The notes below the pieces were generated by a model. It worked only from the letters and a program-made list of their open reading frames with translations. It was not told where the DNA came from and ran no database searches. A program made the position numbers and the translations under genes. Below, one piece after another: positions 27,381 through 36,731 of a stretch of 64,000 nucleotides of DNA. This DNA is from Peptoniphilus mikwangii (lineage in GTDB: Bacteria > Bacillota > Clostridia > Tissierellales > Peptoniphilaceae), in NCBI RefSeq assembly GCF_000468535.1, contig NZ_AUQY01000005.1, positions 203,342 to 267,341 on the forward strand. Direction: 5' to 3'. Position 1 is the first letter of the stretch; each line of letters begins with the position of its first letter.

Positions 27381-28793
27381 ATGGAAAAAACAAAAAAACA
27401 AAAAAAGTTCAAATTTCCTGACGCCTTAGTATTAATTGTAATTTTACTAATAGTTGTATCCTTTGCAACTTATGTACTTCCAACAGGTGAATATACAAGA
27501 GTCTTAAATCCTATCACCGAAATAGAAATAGTAGATCCTACAAGCTATCATGCTATAGATAAAAATCCTGTATCTCTTTGGGGAGTTCTGCAATCAATCC
27601 CAAGAGGTCTTAATGAATCTGCTGAAATTATAAACTTTTTATTCATAATAGGTGGAACTTTTGGAGTATTAAAGGGAACAGGTGCTCTTGACTCTCTACT
27701 ACAAGTAGCTCTTATGAGATTAAAAGGTCGTGAAAGGCTTGTAATTCCTATCGTACTTACTTTCTGGGGACTTGGCGGAGCTATAGTAGGAAATTTTGAA
27801 GAATGTTTAGCTTTTCTTCCACTGCAAATAACGCTGTGTCTTGCCTTGGGATTTGACTCCATTACAGGAGTTGCTCTTGGAATGTGCGGTGTAGGAATAG
27901 GATATATGGGTGCAATTTTAAATCCTTTTACTGTTGCAACTGCTCAAAATATAGCTGAAGTTCCTCTATTTAGCGGTATGGGACTAAGAATAGTATCTTT
28001 TGCAATTTTACTTATCATAACTGTATCTTACGTATACATATACGCAGGCAAAATTCACAAAAATCCTCAATCAAGCTTAGTTTATGAAAGCGATTTAAAG
28101 AGTCCTTTTAGAGAAAACGAATTATTGGAAGGCGAATTTAATTTCACATCAAAACAAAAATTATCACTACTTGTATTCTTATTAGGTCTTATTGCTCTAG
28201 TTTACGGTGTTTTAGTATATGAATTCTATTTAGGTGAAATTGCCGCTATATTCATGGCTGTTGCAATAATCTGCGGTTTGGTCGGCGGATTATCTTTAAA
28301 CGAAACTGTAGATAATTTTGTAAAAGGCGCCGGAAACTTACTATATGCAGGACTTTGTGTAGGTTTTGCTCGTGCAATAACCGTAATAATGCAAGACGGA
28401 AATATTCTTGATGTAATAGTTCATTCATTCTCAAAATTAGTTTTCGATCTTCCTTTACAAATAAGTGCTGTAGGAATGTTCCTATTCCAATCATTTATAA
28501 ATGTATTTATTCCTTCAGGTACAGGACAAGCCGTTGTAAGTATGCCTATAATGACTCCGCTTGCTGATGTTATTGGCCTTACAAGACAAACTGCAGTAAT
28601 GGCATTCCAATTTGGAGATGGTATTACAAATCTTATAACACCTACTTCAGGTGATTTAATGGCTGCCCTTGCTATCGGTGGTATAGTATATGGAAAATGG
28701 ATGAAGTGGATTTGGAAACTTTTATTAATGTGGTATGTAGCTTGTTCACTAATATTAATGGTTGCAACAGTTATCCACTATGGACCTATTTAA
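27381..28793 (+). CDS. YfcC-family (DcuC/ArcD-like) carrier
   Basis: 470 aa with about 11-12 membrane segments. It has the family pattern: a basic N terminus then FPDALVLIVILLIVVSFATY, PTGEYTR, a GNFEECLAFLPLQ loop, and the second-half motifs FVKGAGNLLYAGLCVGFARA and FIPSGTGQAVVSMPIMTPLAD. Relatives carry C4-dicarboxylates, amino acids or related anions, and the exact substrate is not readable. AAAGGAG precedes the ATG by 8 bases. Divergent from tetR-pepD, so the substrate may be a dipeptide or an amino acid released by PepD. Confidence 0.88.
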   Translation: MEKTKKQKKFKFPDALVLIVILLIVVSFATYVLPTGEYTRVLNPITEIEIVDPTSYHAIDKNPVSLWGVLQSIPRGLNESAEIINFLFIIGGTFGVLKGTGALDSLLQVALMRLKGRERLVIPIVLTFWGLGGAIVGNFEECLAFLPLQITLCLALGFDSITGVALGMCGVGIGYMGAILNPFTVATAQNIAEVPLFSGMGLRIVSFAILLIITVSYVYIYAGKIHKNPQSSLVYESDLKSPFRENELLEGEFNFTSKQKLSLLVFLLGLIALVYGVLVYEFYLGEIAAIFMAVAIICGLVGGLSLNETVDNFVKGAGNLLYAGLCVGFARAITVIMQDGNILDVIVHSFSKLVFDLPLQISAVGMFLFQSFINVFIPSGTGQAVVSMPIMTPLADVIGLTRQTAVMAFQFGDGITNLITPTSGDLMAALAIGGIVYGKWMKWIWKLLLMWYVACSLILMVATVIHYGPI

Positions 28794-28821
28794 TGCGATT
28801 ATATGAAAATTTAATATATAG

Positions 28822-28926
28822 AATTAAGACTTTTAGATGCAATATTATAAATTCTAAACTCATGCTTATTTATTAAAAAAACATAAACTTAGAATTTATA
28901 ATATCGCTATCTTTAAGTCTTAATTT
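28822..28926 (+). repeat. Long imperfect stem-loop downstream of the YfcC gene
   Basis: Left arm about 28822-28856 and right arm about 28889-28926, pairing through AATTAAGACTT/AAGTCTTAATT and ATATTATAAATTCTAA with its inverse, with small internal bulges and a loop of about 32 bases. It probably ends the YfcC transcript (TTTTTTA follows). It is much longer than the other terminators in the window. Confidence 0.75.
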
Positions 28927-28960
28927 TTTATGCACCGTAAAATATAATTTATAAAAATAG

Positions 28961-28989
28961 TTACAAAAAACAGATTGATATGTTATTAT
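28961..28989 (+). promoter_or_regulatory. Candidate promoter of tRNA-Thr
   Basis: TTACAA and TATTAT with a 17-base spacer lie about 22 bases upstream of the tRNA gene. Confidence 0.5.
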
Positions 28990-29010
28990 ATATGTGCATA
29001 AATTTTAATT

Positions 29011-29086
29011 GCTATCGTAGCTCAGTAGGTAGAGCACTACATTGGTAATGTAGAGGTCGCGGGTTCGATCCCCGCCGTTAGCTCCA
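29011..29086 (+). tRNA. tRNA-Thr (anticodon GGT)
   Basis: A full cloverleaf with CCA encoded: D-arm GCTC/GAGC, anticodon arm CTACA-TTGGTAA-TGTAG, T-arm GCGGG-TTCGATC-CCCGC. The acceptor stem pairs except for a T-T mismatch at position 5-68. It lies 125 bases before queT, with no clear terminator between. Confidence 0.95.
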
Positions 29087-29095
29087 CTTTTATTT

Positions 29096-29210
29096 AGGAG
29101 ATGATATGAAAAAATTATAGACCTGTTATTTAAGTGGCACTTTGGTCTAAGTGGTGGCAAAGCTTAAATAAGAAAACTCAATAGAGTTATTTTATTTAAA
29201 GGAGAATATT
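29096..29210 (+). promoter_or_regulatory. Structured leader upstream of queT, possible preQ1-sensing element
   Basis: Seen: AGGAG and a 4-codon reading frame (ATG at 29106, MKKL then stop), a hairpin AGACC/GGTCT, a loop segment TTATTTAAG complementary to CTTAAATAA downstream, and a competing 16-bp hairpin (loop AATA) that ends at the queT AGGAG. Mutually exclusive pairings suggest a riboswitch. Genes of this family are known preQ1-riboswitch targets, but I cannot match the preQ1-I or preQ1-II consensus. Confidence 0.5.
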
Positions 29211-29693
29211 ATGAACTTAAAGGATCTTACTAAGAATGCTATTGTGATGGCAATATACATCATATTTATAAGTATTAATCCGATTGGCTTTGGCGCACTT
29301 CAATTTAGAATAGGAGAAGTTTTTGCATTAATTCCATTTTTTAATAGAAAGTATGTACCGGCACTTGTGCTTGGCGGAATACTTGCAAATTTCGCATCGC
29401 CATTTGGAGCTATTGACATGGTTGTCGGCGGAGTATGTGCTGTTATTACTTATACTATAAGTAAATTTATAAAAAATCCATATGTAAACGGACTTGTTTA
29501 CTCCATCGTATCGGCAGTTGTTGTTTCCTCCGAAATTTATTATTTAAGTATTGGAGAAATTGCAAAATCTGATGCTTTTGGATTTATAATTACAAATATA
29601 GCAACTATTTTTTTCACTATGATTATTATTACACAGCTTGGTGTTTATATCATAGATAAGACTAAACTGAAAGATATTATAAAAAATTCTTAA
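29211..29693 (+). CDS. queT: QueT family queuosine-precursor transporter (ECF S component)
   Basis: 160 aa integral membrane protein with about five to six membrane segments. The family motif FRIGEVFALIPFFNRKYVPALVLGG is present (broken here between helices), followed by NFASPFGAIDMVVGG. It should bind a queuine or preQ1-type precursor and work with a shared ECF energising module, which is not encoded in this window. AAAGGAG precedes the ATG. The structured leader and family both point to control by a 7-deazaguanine. Confidence 0.88.
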   Translation: MNLKDLTKNAIVMAIYIIFISINPIGFGALQFRIGEVFALIPFFNRKYVPALVLGGILANFASPFGAIDMVVGGVCAVITYTISKFIKNPYVNGLVYSIVSAVVVSSEIYYLSIGEIAKSDAFGFIITNIATIFFTMIIITQLGVYIIDKTKLKDIIKNS

Positions 29694-29722
29694 TTGCTCT
29701 GATTTTCAGAGCAATCTTTTTA
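29693..29722 (+). terminator. Terminator of queT
   Basis: Stem ATTGCTCTGA with its inverse TCAGAGCAAT and a TTT loop, followed by CTTTTT. It begins at the last base of the stop codon. Confidence 0.9.
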
Positions 29723-29916
29723 TATAACTTTAACAATAACAAATGTTTACATACGACAGTTAATTTTATTGTTTTAGAATTCAAATAACTTATCATAAGT
29801 ATATTTCGCATACTTTAAAACTTGTTTAATTAAATACTTTTTATATTATTAAATGTTTATAACTTTAAAGGTTTATAATCAAATTTACTATAATTTAATA
29901 TTTTATCACTTTATTA

Positions 29917-29954
29917 TTGTCGGCAGATAATAAATGTACTATAATTTATTATAG
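29917..29954 (+). promoter_or_regulatory. Promoter of the CstA-type transporter gene
   Basis: TTGTCG and TATAAT (29940-29945) with a 17-base spacer. The inverted repeat CTATAA-TTTA-TTATAG (29939-29954) overlaps the -10 box and could be an operator. The rest of the gap after queT is AT-rich with no gene visible. Confidence 0.7.
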
Positions 29955-29992
29955 AAAGTGTTTTCTAAGTATTTATAAAGAGGGGGTATATT

Positions 29993-31399
29993 ATGATTAC
30001 TTTTTTTATCGCACTATTTATTTTAATTGCAGGTTATTTTATCTACGGAAAATTTGTAGAAGGTATATTTGGACCGACCGATGAGCCTACTCCTGCATTA
30101 TCTCATGGAGATGGAATAGATTATGTTCCGATGAGTACTCCAAAGGTATTTTTAATTCAATTACTTAACATCGCAGGACTTGGACCTATTTTCGGTGCAT
30201 TAGCCGGAGCACAATGGGGACCCACCGTATTTTTATGGATAGTATTTGGAACAATACTTGCAGGAGCTGTTCACGATTTTATGTGTGGTATGATTTCTAT
30301 CAGACACAAGGGAGCAAGTATATCTGAAATTACCGGTATTTATCTTGGCGATACAATGAAAAATGTAATGAGAGTTTTCTCTGTCGTATTATTGGTTTTA
30401 GTAGGTACCGTATTTGCAACAGGACCTGCTAAGCTTCTTTCAATGCTTAATACAGGATTAAACGCTAAAGTTTGGCTTATTATAATTCTTGTATATTATT
30501 TCTTGGCAACACTTCTTCCGATTGATAAAGTTATCGGAAAGTTATATCCTATTTTCGGGTTGTGCCTAATTATAATGTGTATTGGCGTAGGTGGAGGAAT
30601 TTTAATTAAGGGATATCATATTCCTGAAATGACTCTTGCAAATCTTCACCCTAAAAATACTCCTATCTGGCCATTTATGTTTATTACAGTTGCCTGTGGT
30701 GCAATCTCAGGTTTCCACGCAACTCAATCTCCTATGATGGCAAGATGTATTAAAACTGAAAAAGATGGAAGAAAAGTATTCTACGGTGCAATGGTTGCAG
30801 AAGGTATTATAGCGCTTATATGGGCGGCAGCCGGAGTTGCATTCTATGGTTCTACAGGCGGTCTTTCAAATGCATTGGCTGAATCTACACAAAATGGTGT
30901 TGTATATGAAATTTGTAAAACGCTGCTTGGACCTGTAGGCTCAGTTCTTGCAATGATCGGTGTAATAGCTTGTCCTATAACATCAGGTGATACTGCATTT
31001 AGAAGTGCCAGACTTACAATTGCAGATTGGTTTAATATCGGACAAAAAGATGGCAAGAAAAGATTATTACTTACTGCTCCTCTTCTAATTGTCGGAGCTT
31101 TATTATCTCAAATCGACTTTAATATCATTTGGAGATATTTCTCTTGGTCAAACCAAACTCTTGCTATGATAGCTTTATGGGCAGCAAGTGCATATCTTCT
31201 AAAGAATAAGAAAAACTACTACATTACAATGATTCCGGCAACATTTATGTCTGCTGTGACATCAACTTATATATTAATAGCACCTGAAGGATTTAAACTT
31301 CCAATAAGCATAGCTTATCCGGCAGGAATATTATTCGCAGTATGTTGTCTTGCAGCTTTTCTTAACTCTACTAAAAAATTAAAAGCTGCACTTAAATAA
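29993..31399 (+). CDS. CstA-family carbon-starvation / peptide or pyruvate transporter
   Basis: 468 aa with about 12-13 membrane segments. N-terminal GYFIYGKFVEGIFG, QLLNIAGLGPIFGALAGAQW and GAVHDFMCGMISIRHKGAS are typical of CstA. It is the short clostridial form, far shorter than the roughly 700-aa enterobacterial CstA. Family members import peptides or pyruvate, usually under nutrient limitation. GAGGGGG precedes the ATG. It is monocistronic with its own promoter and terminator. The substrate is uncertain. Confidence 0.92.
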   Translation: MITFFIALFILIAGYFIYGKFVEGIFGPTDEPTPALSHGDGIDYVPMSTPKVFLIQLLNIAGLGPIFGALAGAQWGPTVFLWIVFGTILAGAVHDFMCGMISIRHKGASISEITGIYLGDTMKNVMRVFSVVLLVLVGTVFATGPAKLLSMLNTGLNAKVWLIIILVYYFLATLLPIDKVIGKLYPIFGLCLIIMCIGVGGGILIKGYHIPEMTLANLHPKNTPIWPFMFITVACGAISGFHATQSPMMARCIKTEKDGRKVFYGAMVAEGIIALIWAAAGVAFYGSTGGLSNALAESTQNGVVYEICKTLLGPVGSVLAMIGVIACPITSGDTAFRSARLTIADWFNIGQKDGKKRLLLTAPLLIVGALLSQIDFNIIWRYFSWSNQTLAMIALWAASAYLLKNKKNYYITMIPATFMSAVTSTYILIAPEGFKLPISIAYPAGILFAVCCLAAFLNSTKKLKAALK

Positions 31400-31410
31400 T
31401 TTAATAACAT

Positions 31411-31446
31411 AAAAAATATGCTACTTTAAAAAGTAGCATATTTTTT
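31411..31446 (+). terminator. Terminator of the CstA-type gene
   Basis: Stem AAAAAATATGCTACTTT with its inverse and a 2-base loop, ending in a T run. Confidence 0.9.
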
Positions 31447-31547
31447 ATTGAAATTCAGAATGTTATTCGCTTACTTTTAGTATTAAGACATTGTAAACAA
31501 TGTATTTGACAATTTCTCTCACAAGTTCAATCCGACCGAATACATAC

Positions 31548-31576
31548 AAAATGCTACCCTTTCAGGGTAGCATTTT
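31548..31576 (-). terminator. Terminator of V-ATPase operon 2
   Basis: Arms AAAATGCTACCCT and AGGGTAGCATTTT with a 3-base loop, immediately downstream of ntpD of operon 2 on the minus strand. Confidence 0.88.
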
Positions 31577-31581
31577 AATTT

Positions 31582-32268
31582 TTATACAGTTAGTGTTTCT
31601 ACATCAACTTCTCTTTTCGTTTCCTTACTTTCTTCTTTTGATATGATGTCCTTAACTTTCATCAATCTGGTTATATTTGCTCTTTCATTTTCATCAAGTT
31701 TACCTAGTATATATTTTATAGTATCTTTTAAATCCGGTATTGTCTTGTATTCAAGAGCATTTACTCTTCTTCTTGTCTTTTCTATTTCATCTGCCATGAG
31801 CTGAGTTGATTTTTCAAGTTGTGCAAGTCTAAGCAGTTTATCCATTACATAGCTCAGCTTGTCTATTGCTTCATCAAGATCTGCTGTTGTCTGTGCATAA
31901 CCATATGGATATAATGAACCGTCTTCTGTCAATTTTTCTGTCTTAAATTCCATCTGAGGGATTTCAACACTCATTACATTTTTAGTGGTTATTTCAAGAT
32001 TTGTCTTTTGTGTAGGAAATGTTACTGCTGCTTCCAACATCTCAGGGCTCATAAATGCAGATGCTAATAAAAAGTCTTTAAATGATTTTGAAAGTTCCGC
32101 TTCAACTTCCTCTCTCAATCTTTTATTTTCTTTTACTATTTCTATAAATCTCCTCATAAGTTCGTCTTGCTTATCTTTTAAAAGCTTATGTCCTCTTGAT
32201 GAAGTTATAAGTCTTTTCTTTAGCATAGACAAATTCATTCTCGTTGGATTGATGTTTAATTTTGTCAT
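31582..32268 (-). CDS. ntpD: V-type ATPase 2 subunit D (central rotor shaft)
   Basis: 228 aa rotor-stem coiled coil: [14 protein letters not shown] at the N terminus and [16 protein letters not shown] near the C-terminal helix, the conserved D-subunit ends. The ATG at 32268 follows GAGGTATATT; an in-frame start 12 bases upstream lacks spacing. Compared with the operon 1 copy it carries an extra charged tail ([18 protein letters not shown]). Last gene of operon 2. Confidence 0.93.
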   Translation of the reverse strand: MTKLNINPTRMNLSMLKKRLITSSRGHKLLKDKQDELMRRFIEIVKENKRLREEVEAELSKSFKDFLLASAFMSPEMLEAAVTFPTQKTNLEITTKNVMSVEIPQMEFKTEKLTEDGSLYPYGYAQTTADLDEAIDKLSYVMDKLLRLAQLEKSTQLMADEIEKTRRRVNALEYKTIPDLKDTIKYILGKLDENERANITRLMKVKDIISKEESKETKREVDVETLTV

Positions 32269-32276
32269 AATATACC

Positions 32277-33650
32277 TCAATCTTTCTGAAGATATATATC
32301 AAGAAGTTCGTCCTTTATTCTCTTTAATTCCGCTCTTGGAATTAGTCTAAGCAATTCCCAACCTAATTCAAGAGTTTCTTCTATTGCTCTGTTTGTATAA
32401 TATCCCTGATTTACATATCTCTTTTCAAATTCATCTGAAAATTTTGCAAATGCTTTATCTGCATCAGATAACGCCGAATCTCCAAGTATTACTGAAAGTT
32501 CTTTAGCTTCTTTTCCGGATGTGTATGCAGCGTATATTTGGTTCATCGTACCGGCATGATCTTCTCTTGTCTTTCCTTTTCCGATACCCTTATCTTTAAG
32601 ACGCGACAATGACGGTATTGCATTTATAGGTGGTTCTAATCCCTGCTTATATAATTGTCTTGATAAAATAATCTGTCCTTCTGTTATATATCCTGTAAGG
32701 TCCGGTATCGGATGTGTTATATCATCTTCCGGCATTGTCAATATAGGAATTTGTGTTATTGAACCGTTTCTTCCTTTAATTCTTCCGGCTCTTTCATAAA
32801 TACCTGCAAGATCCGTGTATAAATATCCCGGATATCCACGACGACCCGGAACTTCCTTACGAGCTGCAGATATTTCACGAAGTGCCTCTGCATAATTTGT
32901 CATATCTGTCATTATTACAAGCACGTGCATTCCAAGTTCAAATGCCAAGTACTCTGCACATGTAAGTGCCATTTTAGGAGTAGCAAGTCTTTCTATAGCA
33001 GGGTCATCCGCCAAATTCATAAACAATACCGCTCTGTCTATTGCACCTGTTTCTTTAAAGTCATCAATAAAAAACTGAGCTTCTTCAAATGTAATTCCCA
33101 TAGCTGTAAATACTACCGCAAATTTTTCATTTGAGCCTCTTACTTGAGCCTGTCTTGCAATTTGAGCTGCTACATTATTATGTGGAAGGCCTGAACCTGA
33201 AAATATCGGAAGTTTTTGTCCTCTTACTAATGTATTTAAACCGTCTATTGTAGAAATTCCGGTTTGAATAAACTCTGACGGATAGTCTCTACTTACAGGA
33301 TTTATCGGCGAGCCGTTAATATCTATTTTTGCATTAGGAATGATTCGAGGACCATCGTCTATAGGCTGTCCAAGTCCGTCAAATACTCTTCCTATCATAT
33401 CAGGACTTACCCCAAGTTCAAGCGGTCTTCCCAAAAATCTAACACTTGTTTCTTGAAGATTGATTCCGCTTGAGCCTTCAAAAATTTGAACCATGGCTTT
33501 GTCCCCATCAATTTCGATTACACGTCCACGTCTTTTCTCACCTGTTTGAAGTTCTATATCTACAAGCTCTTCATAGCTTACTCCTTCTACACCTTCCACT
33601 ACCATAAGAGGCCCTACTACTTCTGTTACCGACTTATATTCTTTAAGCAT
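32277..33650 (-). CDS. ntpB: V-type ATPase 2 subunit B (non-catalytic)
   Basis: 457 aa, head subunit without a true P-loop: [37 protein letters not shown] and [17 protein letters not shown] are the B-subunit signatures. It overlaps the end of ntpA by 8 bases and is followed by ntpD. Sequence motifs are closer to the Enterococcus-type sodium V-ATPase than to the operon 1 copy, consistent with the gene order (inference from recall of the families, no alignment made). Confidence 0.95.
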   Translation of the reverse strand: MLKEYKSVTEVVGPLMVVEGVEGVSYEELVDIELQTGEKRRGRVIEIDGDKAMVQIFEGSSGINLQETSVRFLGRPLELGVSPDMIGRVFDGLGQPIDDGPRIIPNAKIDINGSPINPVSRDYPSEFIQTGISTIDGLNTLVRGQKLPIFSGSGLPHNNVAAQIARQAQVRGSNEKFAVVFTAMGITFEEAQFFIDDFKETGAIDRAVLFMNLADDPAIERLATPKMALTCAEYLAFELGMHVLVIMTDMTNYAEALREISAARKEVPGRRGYPGYLYTDLAGIYERAGRIKGRNGSITQIPILTMPEDDITHPIPDLTGYITEGQIILSRQLYKQGLEPPINAIPSLSRLKDKGIGKGKTREDHAGTMNQIYAAYTSGKEAKELSVILGDSALSDADKAFAKFSDEFEKRYVNQGYYTNRAIEETLELGWELLRLIPRAELKRIKDELLDIYLQKD

Positions 33651-35412
33651 TTATAGTTCCTCCTATTCTCAGTTCTTTCATTTCTCTTTCTATATCTAAA
33701 ATTAATTCATCTAATTTAACAAGTTCCGATTCAGATACGTTTTTAGCTCTTGCTATCCTCTCTCTTATAGGCATACGTGATATTTCAGATAAATATACTC
33801 CGTTTTGAAGTGCATCTATTGCACAATCATAAAATTTTAATATTGCTTTCATCATTTTATTTTGCTTATCCAATGAACAATATGTGTCGATGTCATGAAA
33901 AGCATTTTGCTGCAAGAAATCTTCACGAATTGATTTTGTAATTTCAAGTTTTAGTTGATCTGATTCGGAAAGTGAATCTCTGCCGACAAGTCTAACTATT
34001 TCTTGAAGCCCTGTTTCTTCTTGTAAAAGTGTCATAGCTCTTATCCTATTCTTAGAAAAATCTCTATCTACATTTTCATTGAAATATTTATCCATTTTTG
34101 CTTGATACAGTGAATAAGAATCTATCCAGTTTATTGCAGGAAAATGTCTTCTGTATGACAGGTCATAATCAAGTTTCCAAAATATTTTTACTATTCTGAG
34201 AGTAGATTGACTTACCGGCTCTGAAATATCTCCTCCCGGAGGAGAAACAGCTCCTATTACAGAAAGTGCTCCTTCTCTTTTATCTGAACCTAGACAAATG
34301 ACACGCCCTGCTCTTTCATAAAATTCCGCAACTCTTGATGCAAGGTATGCAGGATATCCTTCATCTCCCGGCATTTCTTCAAGACGTCCGCTCATTTCAC
34401 GAAGCGCTTCAGCCCAGCGTGATGTTGAATCCGCCATCATTGCAACAGAATATCCCATATCTCTGTAGTATTCAGAAATTGTAATTCCTGTATATATAGA
34501 TGCCTCACGTGCTGCTACCGGCATATTAGAGGTATTTGCTATAAGAACTGTTCTTTTCATAAGAGATTGTCCTGTACCGGCATCTATCAGTTCCGGAAAC
34601 TCCATAAGTACATCCGTCATTTCATTTCCACGTTCTCCACAGCCTACATATACAATTATTTGAGCATCCGCCCATTTTGCAAGCTGATGCTGAACAACTG
34701 TCTTTCCACTTCCAAATGGTCCCGGAATCGCTGCCGTTCCTCCTTTTGTTATAGGAAAGAATGTATCTATAACTCTCTGTCCTGTAACAAGCGGAGTTGT
34801 AGGGTCTATTTTTTTTGTAACCTTACGTCCACGTCTTACCGGCCATTTTTGTATCATATTCAGTTCTTTTTGACCATTCTCAGTCTCAAGCACACATATA
34901 ATCTCATCTACTGTATGCTTTCCTTCACTTATCTTTAAAACCTTTCCGCTAACTCCAATTGGAACCATTATTTTATGAAGTACAACAGGAGTTTCTTCAA
35001 CTGTGCCTATTACATCTCCTTCTGATACCTCATCTCCCACATTAACTGTAGGTTTAAATTCCCACTTCTTTTCACGATTTAGCTTTTGGACTTCTGCTCC
35101 CTTTACAAGGAAATCCCCCGTAGTATCTTTAAGAGCTTCAAGAGGTCTTTGTATTCCGTCAAACATCTGCTCTATAAGTCCGGGTCCAAGCTCAACCGAC
35201 AGCGGATATCCGGTAGATACAACTTCATCTCCCGGTCCTATTCCGGTTGTTTCTTCATATACTTGAATAGAAGCTTTATCGCCTCTCATTTCTATAATTT
35301 CGCCTATTAATTTTTTTTCAGATACTTCTACCACGTCATACACATTGGCATTTTCCATGCCGCTTGCTACTACTAATGGTCCGGAAACTTTAATTACTCT
35401 TCCTGATTTCAA
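33643..35412 (-). CDS. ntpA: V-type ATPase 2 subunit A (catalytic)
   Basis: 589 aa catalytic subunit: P-loop [52 protein letters not shown] and [13 protein letters not shown]. The start is TTG at 35412, seven bases after AGGAGG; an in-frame ATG at 35460 would overlap the subunit F gene and lacks such a site. With this start the length almost equals the operon 1 copy (587). It supplies the ATP-hydrolysing sites of the second rotary enzyme. Confidence 0.95.
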   Translation of the reverse strand: MKSGRVIKVSGPLVVASGMENANVYDVVEVSEKKLIGEIIEMRGDKASIQVYEETTGIGPGDEVVSTGYPLSVELGPGLIEQMFDGIQRPLEALKDTTGDFLVKGAEVQKLNREKKWEFKPTVNVGDEVSEGDVIGTVEETPVVLHKIMVPIGVSGKVLKISEGKHTVDEIICVLETENGQKELNMIQKWPVRRGRKVTKKIDPTTPLVTGQRVIDTFFPITKGGTAAIPGPFGSGKTVVQHQLAKWADAQIIVYVGCGERGNEMTDVLMEFPELIDAGTGQSLMKRTVLIANTSNMPVAAREASIYTGITISEYYRDMGYSVAMMADSTSRWAEALREMSGRLEEMPGDEGYPAYLASRVAEFYERAGRVICLGSDKREGALSVIGAVSPPGGDISEPVSQSTLRIVKIFWKLDYDLSYRRHFPAINWIDSYSLYQAKMDKYFNENVDRDFSKNRIRAMTLLQEETGLQEIVRLVGRDSLSESDQLKLEITKSIREDFLQQNAFHDIDTYCSLDKQNKMMKAILKFYDCAIDALQNGVYLSEISRMPIRERIARAKNVSESELVKLDELILDIEREMKELRIGGTINA

Positions 35413-35425
35413 AAAAGCCCCTCCT

Positions 35426-35734
35426 TTATAAAATATTTGATCCGACTGCTTTTTCAACATATTTATTTATGTTATTCATTCCTATATTTAAGGTTCCCCT
35501 ATTTGACGGAATTAATATAACAGCCGGTGTAACTTTGTTATTATATCTCTTTATTGTTTCTTCTATCTTTTCAGCCAATTGCTCTGTTATAAATATTATC
35601 CCATAGCCATTTTGTGCAAGAAAATCAACCTTTTGTCTGGCTTCATCTTCTTCATATGCCACCACTACATCTATTCCCAGAGCTTTAAATGCCAAAATAG
35701 AATCTTTATCTCCAACAACTGCAATTTTATACAT
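35426..35734 (-). CDS. V-type ATPase 2 subunit F (NtpG-type)
   Basis: 102 aa: [20 protein letters not shown] at the N terminus and [16 protein letters not shown] in the middle, the classic F-subunit strand-turn and Thr-Glu motif. The start at 35734 overlaps the end of the C gene by 8 bases; a longer frame upstream lies within that gene and is rejected. Subunit F binds D in the rotor stem. Position between C and A matches Enterococcus ntpG. Confidence 0.9.
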   Translation of the reverse strand: MYKIAVVGDKDSILAFKALGIDVVVAYEEDEARQKVDFLAQNGYGIIFITEQLAEKIEETIKRYNNKVTPAVILIPSNRGTLNIGMNNINKYVEKAVGSNIL

Positions 35735-36722
35735 AACTATCACGTAGCCTTTCCTTAATGAAAGAAGCATCCAGTCCATTCATCTTTGATATCATTATAA
35801 TTCTCAAGTTCTTAATTTCCATTTCCTTTGCAAGCAAGTATGCAAATAAAACTTCAGGTCCATAAGTAATTCTTTTGACATCTTTTATCAGATTTATAAA
35901 ATAGTTATCTTTCTCTTTTTCAAAAGTTAGTAGTGAATTTGTCTGATTATACTCCTCAATACCATGTTTTACATACCTGTATATCCTTGTAGGTTTAAAC
36001 AGCATACTGTCTTCGTCAATTTTATTATTCAAATATCTAAAAAACTCATTCTTTTTAATGCTACCTCCATCAATCAGAACTCTATTTAAAAATCCTAAAG
36101 TTCTTTCCTGTTTTTGGCATCTTAACAATGTGTTTATATTTGTAAAATCTATAAGATCTTCTATATATTTGTAAAACAAATCAGAATCAATGTCTTTTAC
36201 CAATTCTTTAAGTCTTGAAAAATAAAATTCATCTACTATAATATCAATACATTGAGGATCTTTAGTCTTTTCATATTCTTCCTTTGACAGTTTTATAACC
36301 TCATAAAATTCTCCGGACGAATTTTTTTCATTTAAAAATTGCTTTTTAATTTTTTCAACATCAAAATTTCCATATTCAATGTATAATTGCCTAAAATCTT
36401 CGCCTAAAATATTTTCTTTTATAAAAACTTTAATATTATGATAATGATATTTTAAAACTAAAATATCTACTATTCTGTCATCAGGACTTAAATTATAAGC
36501 TTTTTTATAGACATCCTCCTGCTCGCTCTTTAGAGCCTCCTCAAAATCCTCATTTCTATTTAATTTTAAAATATAACTTTGATAGACTGAATCTCCCAAA
36601 ATTCTAAGAGCTTCTTCAAGATTTCTTGATTCTGACATTCTGTCAAAAACACTTTTATTAAGAAGTTTTTTTTCTAAAACTCTAACTATCGCAGATTGTT
36701 GAATGAATAAATTTCTATCCAT
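35727..36722 (-). CDS. ntpC: V-type ATPase 2 subunit C (c-ring adaptor)
   Basis: 331 aa, all-helical AC39/NtpC-family protein joining the rotor stem to the c-ring. N-terminal [20 protein letters not shown], middle repeated acidic helices, and the C-terminal [20 protein letters not shown] (the family's most conserved stretch) support this. Located between E and F as in the Enterococcus operon. AGGAGG precedes the ATG at 36722. Confidence 0.9.
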   Translation of the reverse strand: MDRNLFIQQSAIVRVLEKKLLNKSVFDRMSESRNLEEALRILGDSVYQSYILKLNRNEDFEEALKSEQEDVYKKAYNLSPDDRIVDILVLKYHYHNIKVFIKENILGEDFRQLYIEYGNFDVEKIKKQFLNEKNSSGEFYEVIKLSKEEYEKTKDPQCIDIIVDEFYFSRLKELVKDIDSDLFYKYIEDLIDFTNINTLLRCQKQERTLGFLNRVLIDGGSIKKNEFFRYLNNKIDEDSMLFKPTRIYRYVKHGIEEYNQTNSLLTFEKEKDNYFINLIKDVKRITYGPEVLFAYLLAKEMEIKNLRIIMISKMNGLDASFIKERLRDSYV

Positions 36723-36731
36723 TTCTACCTC

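Noticed and set aside
28822..28926. Transposable miniature element
   Set aside because: Only one copy is seen in the window and no target duplication is clear. A large terminator-like hairpin is the simpler reading.
29096..29210. Calling the queT leader a confirmed preQ1 riboswitch
   Set aside because: I could not align it to the conserved class I or class II core by eye, so only a candidate regulatory leader is reported.
34567..34938. 123-codon frame antisense to ntpA of operon 2
   Set aside because: Lies fully within a conserved catalytic subunit gene and has no translation signals.
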